Assembly: GCF_025564085.1 (NCBI RefSeq) | Contig: NZ_JAMGZJ010000075.1 | Location: forward strand, 214,367-278,366 | Direction: 5' to 3' | Source of the DNA: Silvania confinis | GTDB taxonomy: Bacteria; Pseudomonadota; Gammaproteobacteria; Enterobacterales; Enterobacteriaceae | Length of the DNA stretch: 64,000 nucleotides | Shown here: piece after piece, positions 1-9,290 of the stretch | How the letters are laid out: every line of letters begins with the position of its first letter | How positions within the stretch are numbered: position 1 is the first letter of the stretch | Notes under the pieces: generated by a model | What the model saw: the letters and a program-made list of their open reading frames with translations, nothing else | The model's database searches: none | Told to the model about the DNA's origin: nothing | Translations under genes and position numbers: made by a program

Positions 1-2
1 GC

Positions 3-332
3 TGCCTGTACATCCTGCTGGTGCAGATGGTGTTGTACAACCACAGCAGCCACATGCTGTTGATGATGCCGCTGATTGGCCTCGGGCTGGCGTTTGGCGC
101 CCGCCTGCACGTGATGGAGAAGGTCGGGGCCGGGGTCGGGTTCGCCAGTATCACCACCATCGGGATTATGTTCGGCCAGAACATGCACCCGGACGGGGAC
201 CTGATCTTCAGCGATCTGTACCGCATCGTCTCGGTGACGGTGGCGCTGGTGGCGACCCTGACGCTGGTATTTGTGATGCACCTGCTGCTCAACTGCTTTG
301 CTCCCACGCGCTACGTCATTCGCGAACAGTAA
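3..332 (+). CDS. C-terminal part of a multi-pass membrane protein (possibly FUSC family)
   Basis: The reading frame is open to the left edge of the window, so the gene begins outside it. The visible 109 residues hold three hydrophobic stretches and a short basic tail ending in RYVIREQ. The pattern of paired helices around a polar loop containing an Asn-Met-His-Pro-Asp-Gly sequence recalls the C-terminal membrane half of fusaric-acid-resistance (FUSC) efflux proteins, but this is a weak resemblance and no diagnostic motif is present. The next gene starts 70 bases later on the same strand, so the two may be co-transcribed. What it transports is unknown. Confidence 0.5.
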   Translation, partial: CLYILLVQMVLYNHSSHMLLMMPLIGLGLAFGARLHVMEKVGAGVGFASITTIGIMFGQNMHPDGDLIFSDLYRIVSVTVALVATLTLVFVMHLLLNCFAPTRYVIREQ

Positions 333-402
333 CGCACACATTTTCTGCATTCTGTGCTATCACTGTCGGTCGTTAAATTGAGCGATAACAAGGACAAAAG
401 GC

Positions 403-2076
403 ATGTGGCAGACGCGGGCGCTGGAGTTAAATAATCAGGCTTACTGGAACTGGGATAAGGCCTGTGAGCTGGTGGAATACGCCGTCGCGCATGACTTTAA
501 CACTGTGATTGTCGGGCAGGTGGCGCTGTTCGATATGCTGGTCTCGCCCAAAGGCTACACGCCGCATCACTACAACGACCGCCTCTCCAGCCAGCAGCGC
601 GCTCGCTGCGTGTACCTCAACCGGCTGGGGGCATTGTGCCAGCAAAAAGGGCTGCGTTTTTATCTGCAGGCGAAGGAGTTTAACTTCCCGACCGACCTAC
701 TGCTGGCGCATCCCCACCTGTTTGATCCGGCGCAGGGCGTCCGCTTTGACGTGGATTTCTGGTGCGGCTACCTTGCCGCCAAAGTGTCGCTGATCTGCCA
801 GCGCATTCCGGCGCTGAGCGGGCTGTTGATCGCCATTTCCAACACCGACGGCCTGCTGCCCATTTCGCGCCCGAACTGGGAGCTGTCCCCCGCCGATGCG
901 ATGAGTTTCTCCCCCCGGGATGAACGCAGCCTGACCCTCTACAGCCGCTGCTTTAACGCCCTGGCCCGCGCCATGCAAAACGAGAATAAGCATCTGGTGC
1001 TGCGCGTATTCCCGGCCGGGAATCACGATCTGGGCAACGTGCTGGAGGCTATTCGCCCGCTGCCTGAAAGCGTCAGCGTCTCTATCAAGCTAACCCCGGA
1101 GCGCTTCTGGCCCTCGTTCCCGAACAACCCGGCGCTGCTGGCGGTGCAGGAGCGTGAGGTATGGGCCGATATTGATCTGGTGGGCGAAGAGGTGGGCTGG
1201 GGGATTTTCCCGTTCCCGCGCATTGATGAGCTGCAGGGGCGTCTGCTGTGGTGTCGCAGTAATCCGGCGATCCGCGGGGCGGTGTGTAAAACCAGCTGGG
1301 AAGGCGTCGATAACCACTGGATCATGGGCACCCTCAGCGAGTGCAATTTACTGGCCTGCAGCCGCATGCTGGCAAGCGAGGATCGGCATCTTTCCCGGAC
1401 GCAGCTGCTGATGTACTGGCTGGACGAATGCTACGGCTGGCACCCCGAGCCAGAGGTCTTTGCCCGGTTCAGCGCGCTGCTGGAGCAGGCCGGGCAGGTG
1501 CTGTACAGCGCGATCTACGTGCGCGATCACGTGTTCCATCGCCACAGCCAGGTGCCGGAAAGCTACGGCCAGGCGGTGTGGAGCCTCTACGGCCAGCTGA
1601 ACCGCACCCACTGGCTCCCCGGTTCGGAGCGCGATATTTTCTTCAACGCCAGCGATGTCGACACCTCTGCCGCCTGCCTGTCGCGCATTGCGAAAGAGAA
1701 AGACGACGCCCGCGAGGCCTCCTCGGCGCTGCGCGAGCAGGCGCTGGCGTTTGCCCGCACCGCCGACTTCCCCCATGCCCTTCACCGTCGCTGGCTCGAG
1801 GAGTGGCAGGGCTTTGCCCTGTACTGCCATCTGTTCCTGCACGCGCAGAAAGCGTTTTTCACCCTGCGTTTTGCCCGCGAGGTGGAGAACAGCTGGAGCA
1901 TGCGCGAGATTTGCCAGATCAACATTCAGGAGCTGTATCGCAGCGCCGCCGAGATGGAAGACTACTGCGAGAAGCATGTGGATGCCTCGCCCGGCCTGCA
2001 TGTTTTGTTCGATCCCACGCGCGTTCGCGCCCTGGCGGACAGCCTGAGCGATGAGCTGAAAACCCTGAAAGGCTAA
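403..2076 (+). CDS. Putative TIM-barrel glycoside hydrolase-like protein, cytoplasmic
   Basis: This 557-residue protein has no signal peptide or membrane segment, so it should act in the cytoplasm. I cannot assign it to a named family with certainty. The alternation of short hydrophobic strands with acidic and aromatic loops, and the many Trp residues in its middle part, suggest a (beta/alpha)8-barrel sugar hydrolase distantly like alpha-glucuronidases. The ATG is preceded by an AAGGACAAAAGG stretch that acts as ribosome binding site. A strong terminator follows the stop codon. Its place directly before a toroid protein, a GH105 hydrolase and a PTS permease suggests a role in breaking down a uronic-acid-containing oligosaccharide. 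That role is inferred from context. Confidence 0.7.
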   Translation: MWQTRALELNNQAYWNWDKACELVEYAVAHDFNTVIVGQVALFDMLVSPKGYTPHHYNDRLSSQQRARCVYLNRLGALCQQKGLRFYLQAKEFNFPTDLLLAHPHLFDPAQGVRFDVDFWCGYLAAKVSLICQRIPALSGLLIAISNTDGLLPISRPNWELSPADAMSFSPRDERSLTLYSRCFNALARAMQNENKHLVLRVFPAGNHDLGNVLEAIRPLPESVSVSIKLTPERFWPSFPNNPALLAVQEREVWADIDLVGEEVGWGIFPFPRIDELQGRLLWCRSNPAIRGAVCKTSWEGVDNHWIMGTLSECNLLACSRMLASEDRHLSRTQLLMYWLDECYGWHPEPEVFARFSALLEQAGQVLYSAIYVRDHVFHRHSQVPESYGQAVWSLYGQLNRTHWLPGSERDIFFNASDVDTSAACLSRIAKEKDDAREASSALREQALAFARTADFPHALHRRWLEEWQGFALYCHLFLHAQKAFFTLRFAREVENSWSMREICQINIQELYRSAAEMEDYCEKHVDASPGLHVLFDPTRVRALADSLSDELKTLKG

Positions 2077-2095
2077 TCCCGACCCGATGGACAAT

Positions 2096-2125
2096 ATAGC
2101 GTGATGCAGATCACGCTATTTTTTT
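2096..2125 (+). terminator. Rho-independent terminator after the TIM-barrel-like gene
   Basis: A perfect 10-base stem (ATAGCGTGAT / ATCACGCTAT) with a GCAG loop is followed by seven T residues. The stem contains the arrangement CGTGA-N6-TCACG, so it also resembles a CRP site. Confidence 0.85.
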
Positions 2126-2140
2126 GGCTGCAGATCGCGA

Positions 2141-2156
2141 GGTGATCTGTATCACA
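2141..2156 (+). promoter_or_regulatory. Predicted CRP-binding site 1
   Basis: GGTGA-TCTGTA-TCACA matches the CRP consensus TGTGA-N6-TCACA at nine of ten core bases. It lies about 190 bases before the toroid-protein start and probably places the downstream genes under catabolite control. Confidence 0.65.
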
Positions 2157-2182
2157 TCCTCACGCATCCCTTCCGGGCGCAA

Positions 2183-2198
2183 TGTGATGCCCGTCACG
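2183..2198 (+). promoter_or_regulatory. Predicted CRP-binding site 2
   Basis: TGTGA-TGCCCG-TCACG matches the CRP consensus at nine of ten core bases. It is centred 42 bases after site 1, four helical turns, so both sites would face the same side of the DNA. Confidence 0.65.
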
Positions 2199-2336
2199 CC
2201 GCGTCGCGCCTGCGCTGACGGTTTGTGAGTCGCCGGGCAAATCCTGCCAATCCCTAATAATGGCTGCTCGCCACATCTATCAAACCCGCTGATGATATCG
2301 CCGCAATGTATTAGTTCCACGCAAGAAGAGGGCACT

Positions 2337-4778
2337 ATGGACTGGCAGTTATCACAGGGCGACGCGCTGACGCGCTTTCTGTTTTCAGCGGCAAAAGCGG
2401 AGCGGTTTGCCGAGTTCTATACCGGCGAAGCAACGGATCCGGCGATCGATTACCACTTTCGCAACGGCGCGGGACCCAAAGACGCGTCGTTCTGCCGGCG
2501 GGTGTTTCGCGAAACCCACGCCCGGCGCACGGTTGATCCTCTTCAGGCTTTGCCCTGCCATGAAGTCACTTTCACCGGCGAAAGCGATACCGTTTCGTTC
2601 TCTGACTTTCGCCACGTCGCCTACCACGTTCAGCGCTGGCTGACGGTCGATCTTTTTGCGCCTGCCACCGGCGAGTTCCGCTTTCGTCTTGCCACCTGCG
2701 GCGGGGTGCGGATCTGGCATCAGGGCCAACAGGTGGTCTGTTTTACGCCGTTTACCCGCAATCAGATGCAGCCGATCGAGGTCACACTGCCGCTTACTGC
2801 CGGGCAAAACCGCCTGCTGATCCATCTTGATGAGCTGTTCGAACGTGACACTATTTTTGCCCTGCAGATGGTTTATCTGGATACGCCCGCGCTGGGCGTC
2901 GCCTTGCCGAATATCGATGGCAAGGCGGTCAATGCCCTGAACCAGTTTGCGGGCGGTCTGCGCCCGGAACTGGCTGCGTTCAACCATACCGTGCGGGTGC
3001 ACTGCAAAGAACCTGCGCCAGATGGCCTGGTCTGCGGCGGCGAACTGCACGGGATGGGCAACGATAACTTTACGCCTCTGACGCTCGATTTTGGCTCGGT
3101 GGCGGCAGGCGCAACGGCGCTGTCGCTGCCGTTACCGCTGGAAACGGGCGAGGCGCACTACCAGCTGCGCCTGACGCTGACCCGGGACGGGGTGACCTTA
3201 ACCCGCTACCTGGGCGTAAACGTGATGCCGGATACGCCCGTTAAGGCCAGCGCCGATACCCTGGCCGGGCGCAAGCAGGAAGCGCTGCGCTATACCGCTC
3301 AACACGGCATGGATCGCACCGGTCGCCTGCTGGCGATGCTGCACCTGGGCGAGGTTGGCCCGGAGAGCGAGCGCTTACTGCAAAGCACCCTGAAGCGCAT
3401 CAGCGCCCGGGAAGACTGCGCTGATTTTTCGCTGGTGCCGCTGCTGTGGATCTGGCGCTATCACCAGGGAGAACATTTCCCGCCGACCCTGTGGCGGCGG
3501 GTGAAATCGACCCTGCTGGGCTATCGCTACTGGCTGGACGAGCCGGGCTGCGACGTGATGTGGTTCTGGAGTGAAAACCACGCCCTGTGCTTCCACACCG
3601 CCCAGTACCTGGCCGGGCAGTTTTTCCCGGACGAACGTTTTATCGCCTCCGGGCGCAGCGGGCGCGAGCAGCAGCAGATCGCCCACGCGCGCCTGATGCA
3701 GTGGTTCGACGCCATCGAAGTCCACGGCTTTGTCGAGTGGAACTCCGCGCCCTATTACCCGGTAGATTACATTGGCCTGTTTGCCCTGTATCAGATGGCG
3801 GAACACGCGGCGATCCGCGAGCGGGCACGCGGGCTGATCGACCGCCTGATGCAGCAAAGCGCGCTGCACTATCAGCACGGCGTGGCGGCGGGCACCATGG
3901 GCCGGGTGTATGAAAAAGAGCTGCTGGCCGGCAGTCTGACCGAGCTGTCTGCCTACGGGGCCGTGGCCTGGGGCCAGGGCGGCTATAACCGTAAATGCGC
4001 GTCGCTGCCGCTGTTTTGCGCCAGCGATTACGTCCCGCCTGCACAGGCGGCGCAGTCTGCGCAGCTGACCTACGGGGCGCTGTCGGCCTGGTATCGCTGC
4101 GGCGGCGGCAACATCGTGGTGTGGAAAGCGCCAGGGGTGAGTTTGTCCTCCTGCGTCGATCACCACACCGGCGAATCTGGCCATCAACAGCACCTGGTCG
4201 ATCTGCAGTTTGCCTCGCGTTTCGACGCCAAAATCTGGATTAATCACCCTGGCGAAGCCGAGCCGGGCGGAGAAAAACGCCCCTCATTCTGGGCCGGGAA
4301 CGCGGTGATGCCCCGCGTGGTGCAGGCGGACCATCGCGCCATGCTGTTATGGGATATCGCGGGCGAGGATTGCCTGCCGTGGACCCATGTTCATCTACCC
4401 AATGAAGCGTTCGACTGCGTCATCACCCTGGAAACCGGGCGGATTGTGCGCGCCGGTCAGGCCTTCGCGGCGGTGCTCTGTACCGCGCCGCTGCAGGCCA
4501 TCACCGAAGGGTTAACCGCCGGGAGCGAATGCCGGGCGATGGGGCGCCAGGTGGCGTGGTATCTCGACGCCGGACAGGGTGACAACGCGGACTTTGCCGC
4601 CTTCTGCACCCGTATCGCGGGGCTGCAGTTCCAGCTTGATGCGGCGCAGCAGAAGGCCTGGGTAAGCGATGCTACGTCGGGCGAGGTGATGACCATCGAT
4701 ATGGCCGGGACACACCACCCGTTCCCGGCGCTGGAAACGAGCGAGCTGTGGGTGGAACACACAGGAGTGAAAGGATGA
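2337..4778 (+). CDS. Large toroid-type polysaccharide lyase/hydrolase-like protein
   Basis: This protein has 813 residues counted from the ATG at 2337, which follows an AAGAAGAGGG ribosome binding site. An upstream in-frame ATG at 2292 has no such signal. There is no signal peptide. The N-terminal third looks like beta-sandwich modules. The middle contains a helix-rich stretch with motifs such as WFWSENHALCFHT and GFVEWNSAPYY, typical of (alpha/alpha) toroid folds of polysaccharide lyases and heparinase-like enzymes. The C-terminus looks like beta-sheet domains. I cannot name the family. It overlaps the next gene by four bases (ATGA), showing translational coupling with a GH105 hydrolase. An intracellular lyase or hydrolase on an imported uronate oligosaccharide is the likely role. 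Confidence 0.75.
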   Translation: MDWQLSQGDALTRFLFSAAKAERFAEFYTGEATDPAIDYHFRNGAGPKDASFCRRVFRETHARRTVDPLQALPCHEVTFTGESDTVSFSDFRHVAYHVQRWLTVDLFAPATGEFRFRLATCGGVRIWHQGQQVVCFTPFTRNQMQPIEVTLPLTAGQNRLLIHLDELFERDTIFALQMVYLDTPALGVALPNIDGKAVNALNQFAGGLRPELAAFNHTVRVHCKEPAPDGLVCGGELHGMGNDNFTPLTLDFGSVAAGATALSLPLPLETGEAHYQLRLTLTRDGVTLTRYLGVNVMPDTPVKASADTLAGRKQEALRYTAQHGMDRTGRLLAMLHLGEVGPESERLLQSTLKRISAREDCADFSLVPLLWIWRYHQGEHFPPTLWRRVKSTLLGYRYWLDEPGCDVMWFWSENHALCFHTAQYLAGQFFPDERFIASGRSGREQQQIAHARLMQWFDAIEVHGFVEWNSAPYYPVDYIGLFALYQMAEHAAIRERARGLIDRLMQQSALHYQHGVAAGTMGRVYEKELLAGSLTELSAYGAVAWGQGGYNRKCASLPLFCASDYVPPAQAAQSAQLTYGALSAWYRCGGGNIVVWKAPGVSLSSCVDHHTGESGHQQHLVDLQFASRFDAKIWINHPGEAEPGGEKRPSFWAGNAVMPRVVQADHRAMLLWDIAGEDCLPWTHVHLPNEAFDCVITLETGRIVRAGQAFAAVLCTAPLQAITEGLTAGSECRAMGRQVAWYLDAGQGDNADFAAFCTRIAGLQFQLDAAQQKAWVSDATSGEVMTIDMAGTHHPFPALETSELWVEHTGVKG

Positions 4779-5857
4779 TCAAGGACGACACCATGGCCAC
4801 GCTGGATCGCGTGGTGCGCGGCTTTTGCCGCCTGAAGAACCTGAACGAGGTCGGCACAGGCGACGGGTTTGCGATCCATTTCGAAGAGTGGGAGTGGGAG
4901 GTTGGCGTCGGGCTGTACGGCTTCTGGCGTTATGCACAGTTTTGCGAGGATGCGGCCCTGCAGCGGTCGATCCTCGCATGGTATGAGCAGCAGATCGCTA
5001 AAGGGCTGCCGGCGATTCAGATCAACACCACCGCGCCGATGATCGCCCTGGCGCTGGTGGCCGGGCACCATCAGCGCCCGGATCTGCTGGCGACGGTCAA
5101 CGATTGGGCCGACGCACTGCTGCGCGATCTGCCCCGCACCGAAGAGGGCGGGTTTCAGCACGTGGTGAAAGAGCAGCCCAACACCGGCCAGCTGTGGGAT
5201 GACACCCTGTTTATGACCTGCCTGTTCCTCGGGGTGGCGGGGATTGTGCTTAAGCGCCGCGATCTGATTGATGAGGCGGGGTATCAGTTTCTGCTGCATA
5301 CCCGCTACTTAAGCGACCCGGCCAGCGGGCTTTGGTATCACGGTTGGACGTTCGTGGATAAGCACCACTTTGCGGGCGCGTTTTGGGCGCGCGGCAATGC
5401 GTGGGTCACGGTCGCTATCCCAGAATTTATTGAACTGATGGGTGAACACCTGGATGCGGGGATCCGCCGCTATCTGGCGCAGGTGGTTGCCCGTCAGGTT
5501 CGTACCCTGTGCGCGTGCCAGGCCGACAACGGCATGTGGCACACCGTGCTCGACGATCCGCTCTCGCCGCAGGAGTCATCTGCCACGGCGGGGATCGCCT
5601 GGGGCATGCTGCGCGGCGTGCGGATGGGCATTCTTGATGACGCCGTGGCCGTGCATGCGCTGCGGGCGTTTGACGCTGTGCTGGCGCGGATCGACGACGG
5701 GGGCATTGTCCTTGAAGCGTCGCGCGGCACCATGCTGGGCTGGGATATTCAGTATTACTGCGATATCGCCATGGCCCCGGTTCCTTACGCTCAGGCGTTA
5801 ACCATGCTGCTCCTGCTGGAGGTGGAGCAGGGTAACTGGCTGGGCACCACGCGGTGA
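4775..5857 (+). CDS. GH105 family unsaturated rhamnogalacturonyl/glucuronyl hydrolase (YesR/YteR-like)
   Basis: The 360-residue protein resembles GH105/GH88 enzymes, which hydrate the 4,5-unsaturated uronic acid left at the non-reducing end by polysaccharide lyases and so release the neighbouring sugar. Family hallmarks visible are WEVGVGLYGFWRY near the N-terminus, the LWDDTLFMTCLFL segment with the paired Asp residues, and HHFAGAFWARGNAWV with the RGN(A/G)W signature. Length is normal for the family. The start ATG overlaps the upstream stop (ATGA) and follows an ACAGGAG site. Lack of a signal peptide shows that the substrate must be imported first, which fits the PTS gene 41 bases downstream. 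Confidence 0.85.
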   Translation: MIKDDTMATLDRVVRGFCRLKNLNEVGTGDGFAIHFEEWEWEVGVGLYGFWRYAQFCEDAALQRSILAWYEQQIAKGLPAIQINTTAPMIALALVAGHHQRPDLLATVNDWADALLRDLPRTEEGGFQHVVKEQPNTGQLWDDTLFMTCLFLGVAGIVLKRRDLIDEAGYQFLLHTRYLSDPASGLWYHGWTFVDKHHFAGAFWARGNAWVTVAIPEFIELMGEHLDAGIRRYLAQVVARQVRTLCACQADNGMWHTVLDDPLSPQESSATAGIAWGMLRGVRMGILDDAVAVHALRAFDAVLARIDDGGIVLEASRGTMLGWDIQYYCDIAMAPVPYAQALTMLLLLEVEQGNWLGTTR

Positions 5858-5898
5858 AGTGATCCTTTCTGAACGATGATAGCTGGAGATAATAATAA

Positions 5899-7524
5899 GT
5901 GAAAAAACTCAACCTCATGGGCGCCTTCCAGACGTTTGGCGGTGCGATGGCGGTGCCGATAGCCTTCCTGCCGTTTACCGGTTTGCTGTTGGCCATCACC
6001 AATATTCTGACCATGCCGGAGATCATGGGATCGCTGGCCAGTCCGGAGTCTAACTTTTACAAGGTGATGACCATCCTGAAGTCCGGCGGCTGGACCATAT
6101 TCCGCAACTTCCCGCTGCTGTTCTGCATGGCATTACCGATCGGACTGGCGCGATCGGCCCAGGCGCGTGCGGCGCTGGTGGCCTTTTTTGCCTACATGGC
6201 CTTTAACTATTTTACCAGCAGCATTCTGACCTTCTGGGGGCCGGATTTCGGCGTCGACTTTAGCCAGGAGATTGGCAAAGAGAGCGGCCTGACGATGATC
6301 GGCGGCATCAAAACGCTGGATACCAGCATCGTCTTTTCTCTGCTGGTGGGCGGCATCGTCACCTGGATCCATAACCGCTTCTTTGAGAAGAAACTGCACG
6401 ACTACCTGTCCATCTTCCAGGGGATGGCGCTGGTGTTTATCATCGCCTTCTTCCTGATGCTGCCGCTGGCGTGGCTGACCTGCCTGCTGTGGCCGAAGGT
6501 GCAGCTGGGCATCAACGCCATGCAGACGTTCTACATTGGCGCGGGCGTGCCGGGGATGGGGATTTTTACCTTTATTAACCACTTCCTGGTGCCGACGGGT
6601 CTGCACCGCTTCGTCTACTTCCCGTTCTATTTTGGCCCGGCGGTGGTGGATGGCGGGTTGTACACTTACTGGATTGAGCACGTGGCGCAGTTTGCCGCTT
6701 CACCGATTCCGCTGAAAGAGCAGTTCCCGGCGGGGGGCTACAGCCTGGAAGGCAACATCTGCGTGTTCTGTTCCATCGGCGCGGGGCTGGCGATGTACTC
6801 CACCGCGCACAAAGATCAGAAGCGTAAAGTGGCGGCGCTGATTTTCCCGGCGATCATCACTGCGGTGACCGTGGGGATCACCGAGCCTATCGAGTTTACC
6901 TATCTGTTTATTTCACCGCTGCTGTTTGCCCTGAACGCGCTGGTAGGGGCCGTACTTTGTATGGTGCTGTATATGGCGGGCGTGGTCGGCTTTATGGGTG
7001 GTGGTCTGAACGACATGATCCTCTTTAACTGGGTGTTCTACGCCCAGAACCACGCCAACCTGATCTGGATCCACATTGCGATCGGGTTGAGCTTTGCGGC
7101 GATCAACTTCTTTGTCTTCCGCTTCGTGATCCTGCGCTACAACATCATGACGCCGGGGCGTAACCCGGATGAAGACGAAGTCCGTCTGTACTCGAAGCAG
7201 GATTACCGCGATAAAAAAGCGGCGGGCGTCCAGCCGGATCGGGAGAAAGCGATCGCCATTCTGCACTGCGTGGGCGGTGCGGATAACGTGGATGTGATCA
7301 GCAACTGCCAGACCCGTCTGCGGCTGGTGGTCAACGATCCGTCCCGGGTGCTGGATGACAAGGCGCTGAAAGCCGCCGGTGCGCTGGGGACCATCCGTAG
7401 CGGTAATAACCTGCAGATTGTGATTGGTCTGTCGGTGACGGTGGTTAAGGAATTCTTCGAAGCCGAGGTGATTCGCGAGCGGGAAAGCGGGCACGATGCC
7501 CCTGAACCGCAACCCGCGGGATAA
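5899..7524 (+). CDS. PTS EIICB permease, glucose/alpha-glucoside superfamily
   Basis: The 541-residue protein has a ten-helix EIIC domain (about residues 1-420) with the ITEPIEF motif typical of glucose-superfamily permeases. A EIIB domain follows from about residue 450, whose phosphorylation cysteine is Cys470 in ISNCQTRLRL. No EIIA domain is present, so the phosphate must come from a separate protein, perhaps EIIA-Glc (Crr). The closest named types are AglA/GlvC-like alpha-glucoside transporters. Translation begins at GTG, after a TGGAGA site. It is the last gene of the unit and ends in a terminator. Pairing with GH105 suggests that it imports and phosphorylates an unsaturated-uronyl oligosaccharide. 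The substrate is inferred. Confidence 0.85.
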   Translation: MKKLNLMGAFQTFGGAMAVPIAFLPFTGLLLAITNILTMPEIMGSLASPESNFYKVMTILKSGGWTIFRNFPLLFCMALPIGLARSAQARAALVAFFAYMAFNYFTSSILTFWGPDFGVDFSQEIGKESGLTMIGGIKTLDTSIVFSLLVGGIVTWIHNRFFEKKLHDYLSIFQGMALVFIIAFFLMLPLAWLTCLLWPKVQLGINAMQTFYIGAGVPGMGIFTFINHFLVPTGLHRFVYFPFYFGPAVVDGGLYTYWIEHVAQFAASPIPLKEQFPAGGYSLEGNICVFCSIGAGLAMYSTAHKDQKRKVAALIFPAIITAVTVGITEPIEFTYLFISPLLFALNALVGAVLCMVLYMAGVVGFMGGGLNDMILFNWVFYAQNHANLIWIHIAIGLSFAAINFFVFRFVILRYNIMTPGRNPDEDEVRLYSKQDYRDKKAAGVQPDREKAIAILHCVGGADNVDVISNCQTRLRLVVNDPSRVLDDKALKAAGALGTIRSGNNLQIVIGLSVTVVKEFFEAEVIRERESGHDAPEPQPAG

Positions 7525-7529
7525 CGAAA

Positions 7530-7554
7530 ACGGGGCGTGATGCCCCGTTTTTTT
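7530..7554 (+). terminator. Terminator of the PTS/GH105 operon
   Basis: ACGGGGC-GTGAT-GCCCCGT forms a seven-base stem followed by seven T residues. It lies directly against the stop codon of the convergent yjiN gene. Confidence 0.85.
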
Positions 7555-8824
7555 ATGCCTGCAGCAAGGTCGGGAGCTGCGACAGCAGGAACAGAATCAA
7601 CCCGATGGTGCCCCCCACCAGCGTGCCGTTGACGCGGATAAACTGCAGGTCCTTGCCGATGTTCAGCTCAATTTGCTGCGACATATCCTTCGCATCCCAG
7701 CCTTTTACCGTGTCGCTGATATGGCGGGTGAGAAAGCCGGCAAACTCCGGTGCCACGCGGTGCGCGGCCTGCTCCAGATGTTCGTTGAAAGAGGCGCGCA
7801 GGTTGGCGTCGGCAACCAGCGTCTCGCCAAACCACAGCCCGGCATTCGCCAGGCGCTGTTTCACCCGCGAGTCGTCGCTCTGCATATCCGTCTTTAACCA
7901 CTGGCGCAGATCGGTCCACATCTCGCCCAGATAGCGGTTAAAGGCCTCGTCATTTTTCAGGTAGTGTTTGATGTTTTCCGCTTTTTCGGCGGTCTGCGGA
8001 TCGTTTTTCAGGTTGTCGATAAACTTCATCACCGCGCGATCGAACGCCTGACGGATCTGGTGGGTGCGGTCGTGGCTGATGTCATCCAGCAGGGTGTTCA
8101 CCGCATTCGACACCATTTCGGCGCTCTGATCCCCCAGCCACTCGGTGGGCAGGATTTTTGATTTGTTCGGGTGCTCGGTCTTCAGCCAGTGGACGATCTG
8201 CGCAGCGATAAAATCCCGGGTGCTGTCGCGCTGGATCAGGGTGATCAGCCGGTTGATAATGGCATCCAGCAGCACCTGATGACGGTTATTTTTGGTCATG
8301 CTCTCCAGCATCACCGCACTGGTTTGACTGAGATCGACCTTATCGATCGCCTTATGCACCGCGCGCTTGAGCATCTGCTGAATGCGCCCGTCGTCGGTAA
8401 GTTCCAGAAACCCGCTCATCACCTGAATCAGATGCTGCCCGACGCGCTGGGCGTTTTCCGGCTGGCTAAACCAGGTCCCGATCATCTGCGCCGGTTCGTG
8501 GCGGCGGATTAAGGTCACCAGCGACTGGGTATCGAGAAACTTCTCCTGCACGAACTGGCCGAGATTGTCGCCAATCCGGTCCTTATTACGCGGGATAATC
8601 GCCGTATGGCGGGAGATAAACGGGATCGGCACCCGGCGAAACAGCGCGACCACGGCAAACCAGTCCGCCAGCGCACCCACCATCGCCGCCTCGGCAATGG
8701 CCTTCACCCCGCGCACCCAGAAGGTTTGCGGCAAAAAGAGGGTAACGATAAAGGTCGCAACGGCAATCAGCAGTAACGACAGCGCCAGGAGCTTGGCGCG
8801 TTTGAGTTCAGCGAGTTTTTCCAT
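7553..8824 (-). CDS. yjiN: YjiN, DUF445 family inner-membrane protein
   Basis: The 423-residue protein matches E. coli YjiN over its whole length. It shows an N-terminal [11 protein letters not shown] start, a hydrophobic helix at residues 12-30, the conserved segment [17 protein letters not shown], a long helical soluble middle part, and a C-terminal hydrophobic helix. Its biochemical role is not known. I chose the ATG at 8824 because it matches the E. coli N-terminus. The frame stays open for 59 more codons upstream, but those residues are not conserved. No clear ribosome binding site precedes it. Confidence 0.9.
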   Translation of the reverse strand: MEKLAELKRAKLLALSLLLIAVATFIVTLFLPQTFWVRGVKAIAEAAMVGALADWFAVVALFRRVPIPFISRHTAIIPRNKDRIGDNLGQFVQEKFLDTQSLVTLIRRHEPAQMIGTWFSQPENAQRVGQHLIQVMSGFLELTDDGRIQQMLKRAVHKAIDKVDLSQTSAVMLESMTKNNRHQVLLDAIINRLITLIQRDSTRDFIAAQIVHWLKTEHPNKSKILPTEWLGDQSAEMVSNAVNTLLDDISHDRTHQIRQAFDRAVMKFIDNLKNDPQTAEKAENIKHYLKNDEAFNRYLGEMWTDLRQWLKTDMQSDDSRVKQRLANAGLWFGETLVADANLRASFNEHLEQAAHRVAPEFAGFLTRHISDTVKGWDAKDMSQQIELNIGKDLQFIRVNGTLVGGTIGLILFLLSQLPTLLQA

Positions 8825-8959
8825 AGGGTTAAGGATAGAGGGAGGTGTGGGGGAAAAGCAAAAATAAGGTTTGGGTGTCATCGAGAGGGGGATTTTTCCT
8901 GAAGCCGCATTCCATTTTTGATTGAAATTACAGCGGGTAGCGTGTGTATTGCACTGCAT

Positions 8960-8985
8960 TTGTATATGCTTTTTTGTATATACAA
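8960..8985 (+). promoter_or_regulatory. Promoter/operator region of the brnTA pair
   Basis: The perfect palindrome TTGTATATACAA (8974-8985) is preceded by a related half, TTGTATAT, at 8960-8967. Autoregulation by the antitoxin is the rule for BrnTA systems, so this is the likely operator. It overlaps a probable -10 box. Confidence 0.5.
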
Positions 8986-9002
8986 TCCAGGGAGGCTGCA
9001 CT

Positions 9003-9290
9003 ATGCTAACGGAGTTTGAATGGGATTCTCACAAGGCCAAAAGTAACCTGCAGAAGCACGGGGTTCGCTTTGAGGATGCGGTGTTAATTTTTGATGATCC
9101 TCATCATTTATCCCTGCAGGAACGATACGAAAACGGCGAGTTTCGCTGGCACAGTATTGGACTTGTGTACGGCGTAGCGGTGATTCTGGTTGCACACACG
9201 ATTCGTTTTGAAAGTGGCTATGAAGTCATCCGGATTATCAGCGCACGTAAGGCAGACCGAAAAGAGAGGATTCGTTATGAGCATGGTTAA
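9003..9290 (+). CDS. brnT: BrnT family type II toxin
   Basis: The 95-residue protein has the DUF497/BrnT pattern: [22 protein letters not shown] at the start, then a short beta-sheet core, and a [13 protein letters not shown] ending with the conserved Arg and Lys. Such proteins are RelE-fold ribonucleases that stop translation. The ATG at 9003 follows a GGGAGGC site. An earlier in-frame ATG at 8922 would run through the promoter palindrome and is unlikely. The gene overlaps the antitoxin gene by 14 bases, with the toxin first, as is usual for brnTA. Confidence 0.88.
   Translation: MLTEFEWDSHKAKSNLQKHGVRFEDAVLIFDDPHHLSLQERYENGEFRWHSIGLVYGVAVILVAHTIRFESGYEVIRIISARKADRKERIRYEHG

Noticed and set aside
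1348..2094. Open frame of 248 residues antisense to the barrel-like gene
   Set aside because: It overlaps a gene with good start and terminator, and its composition is that of a shadow.
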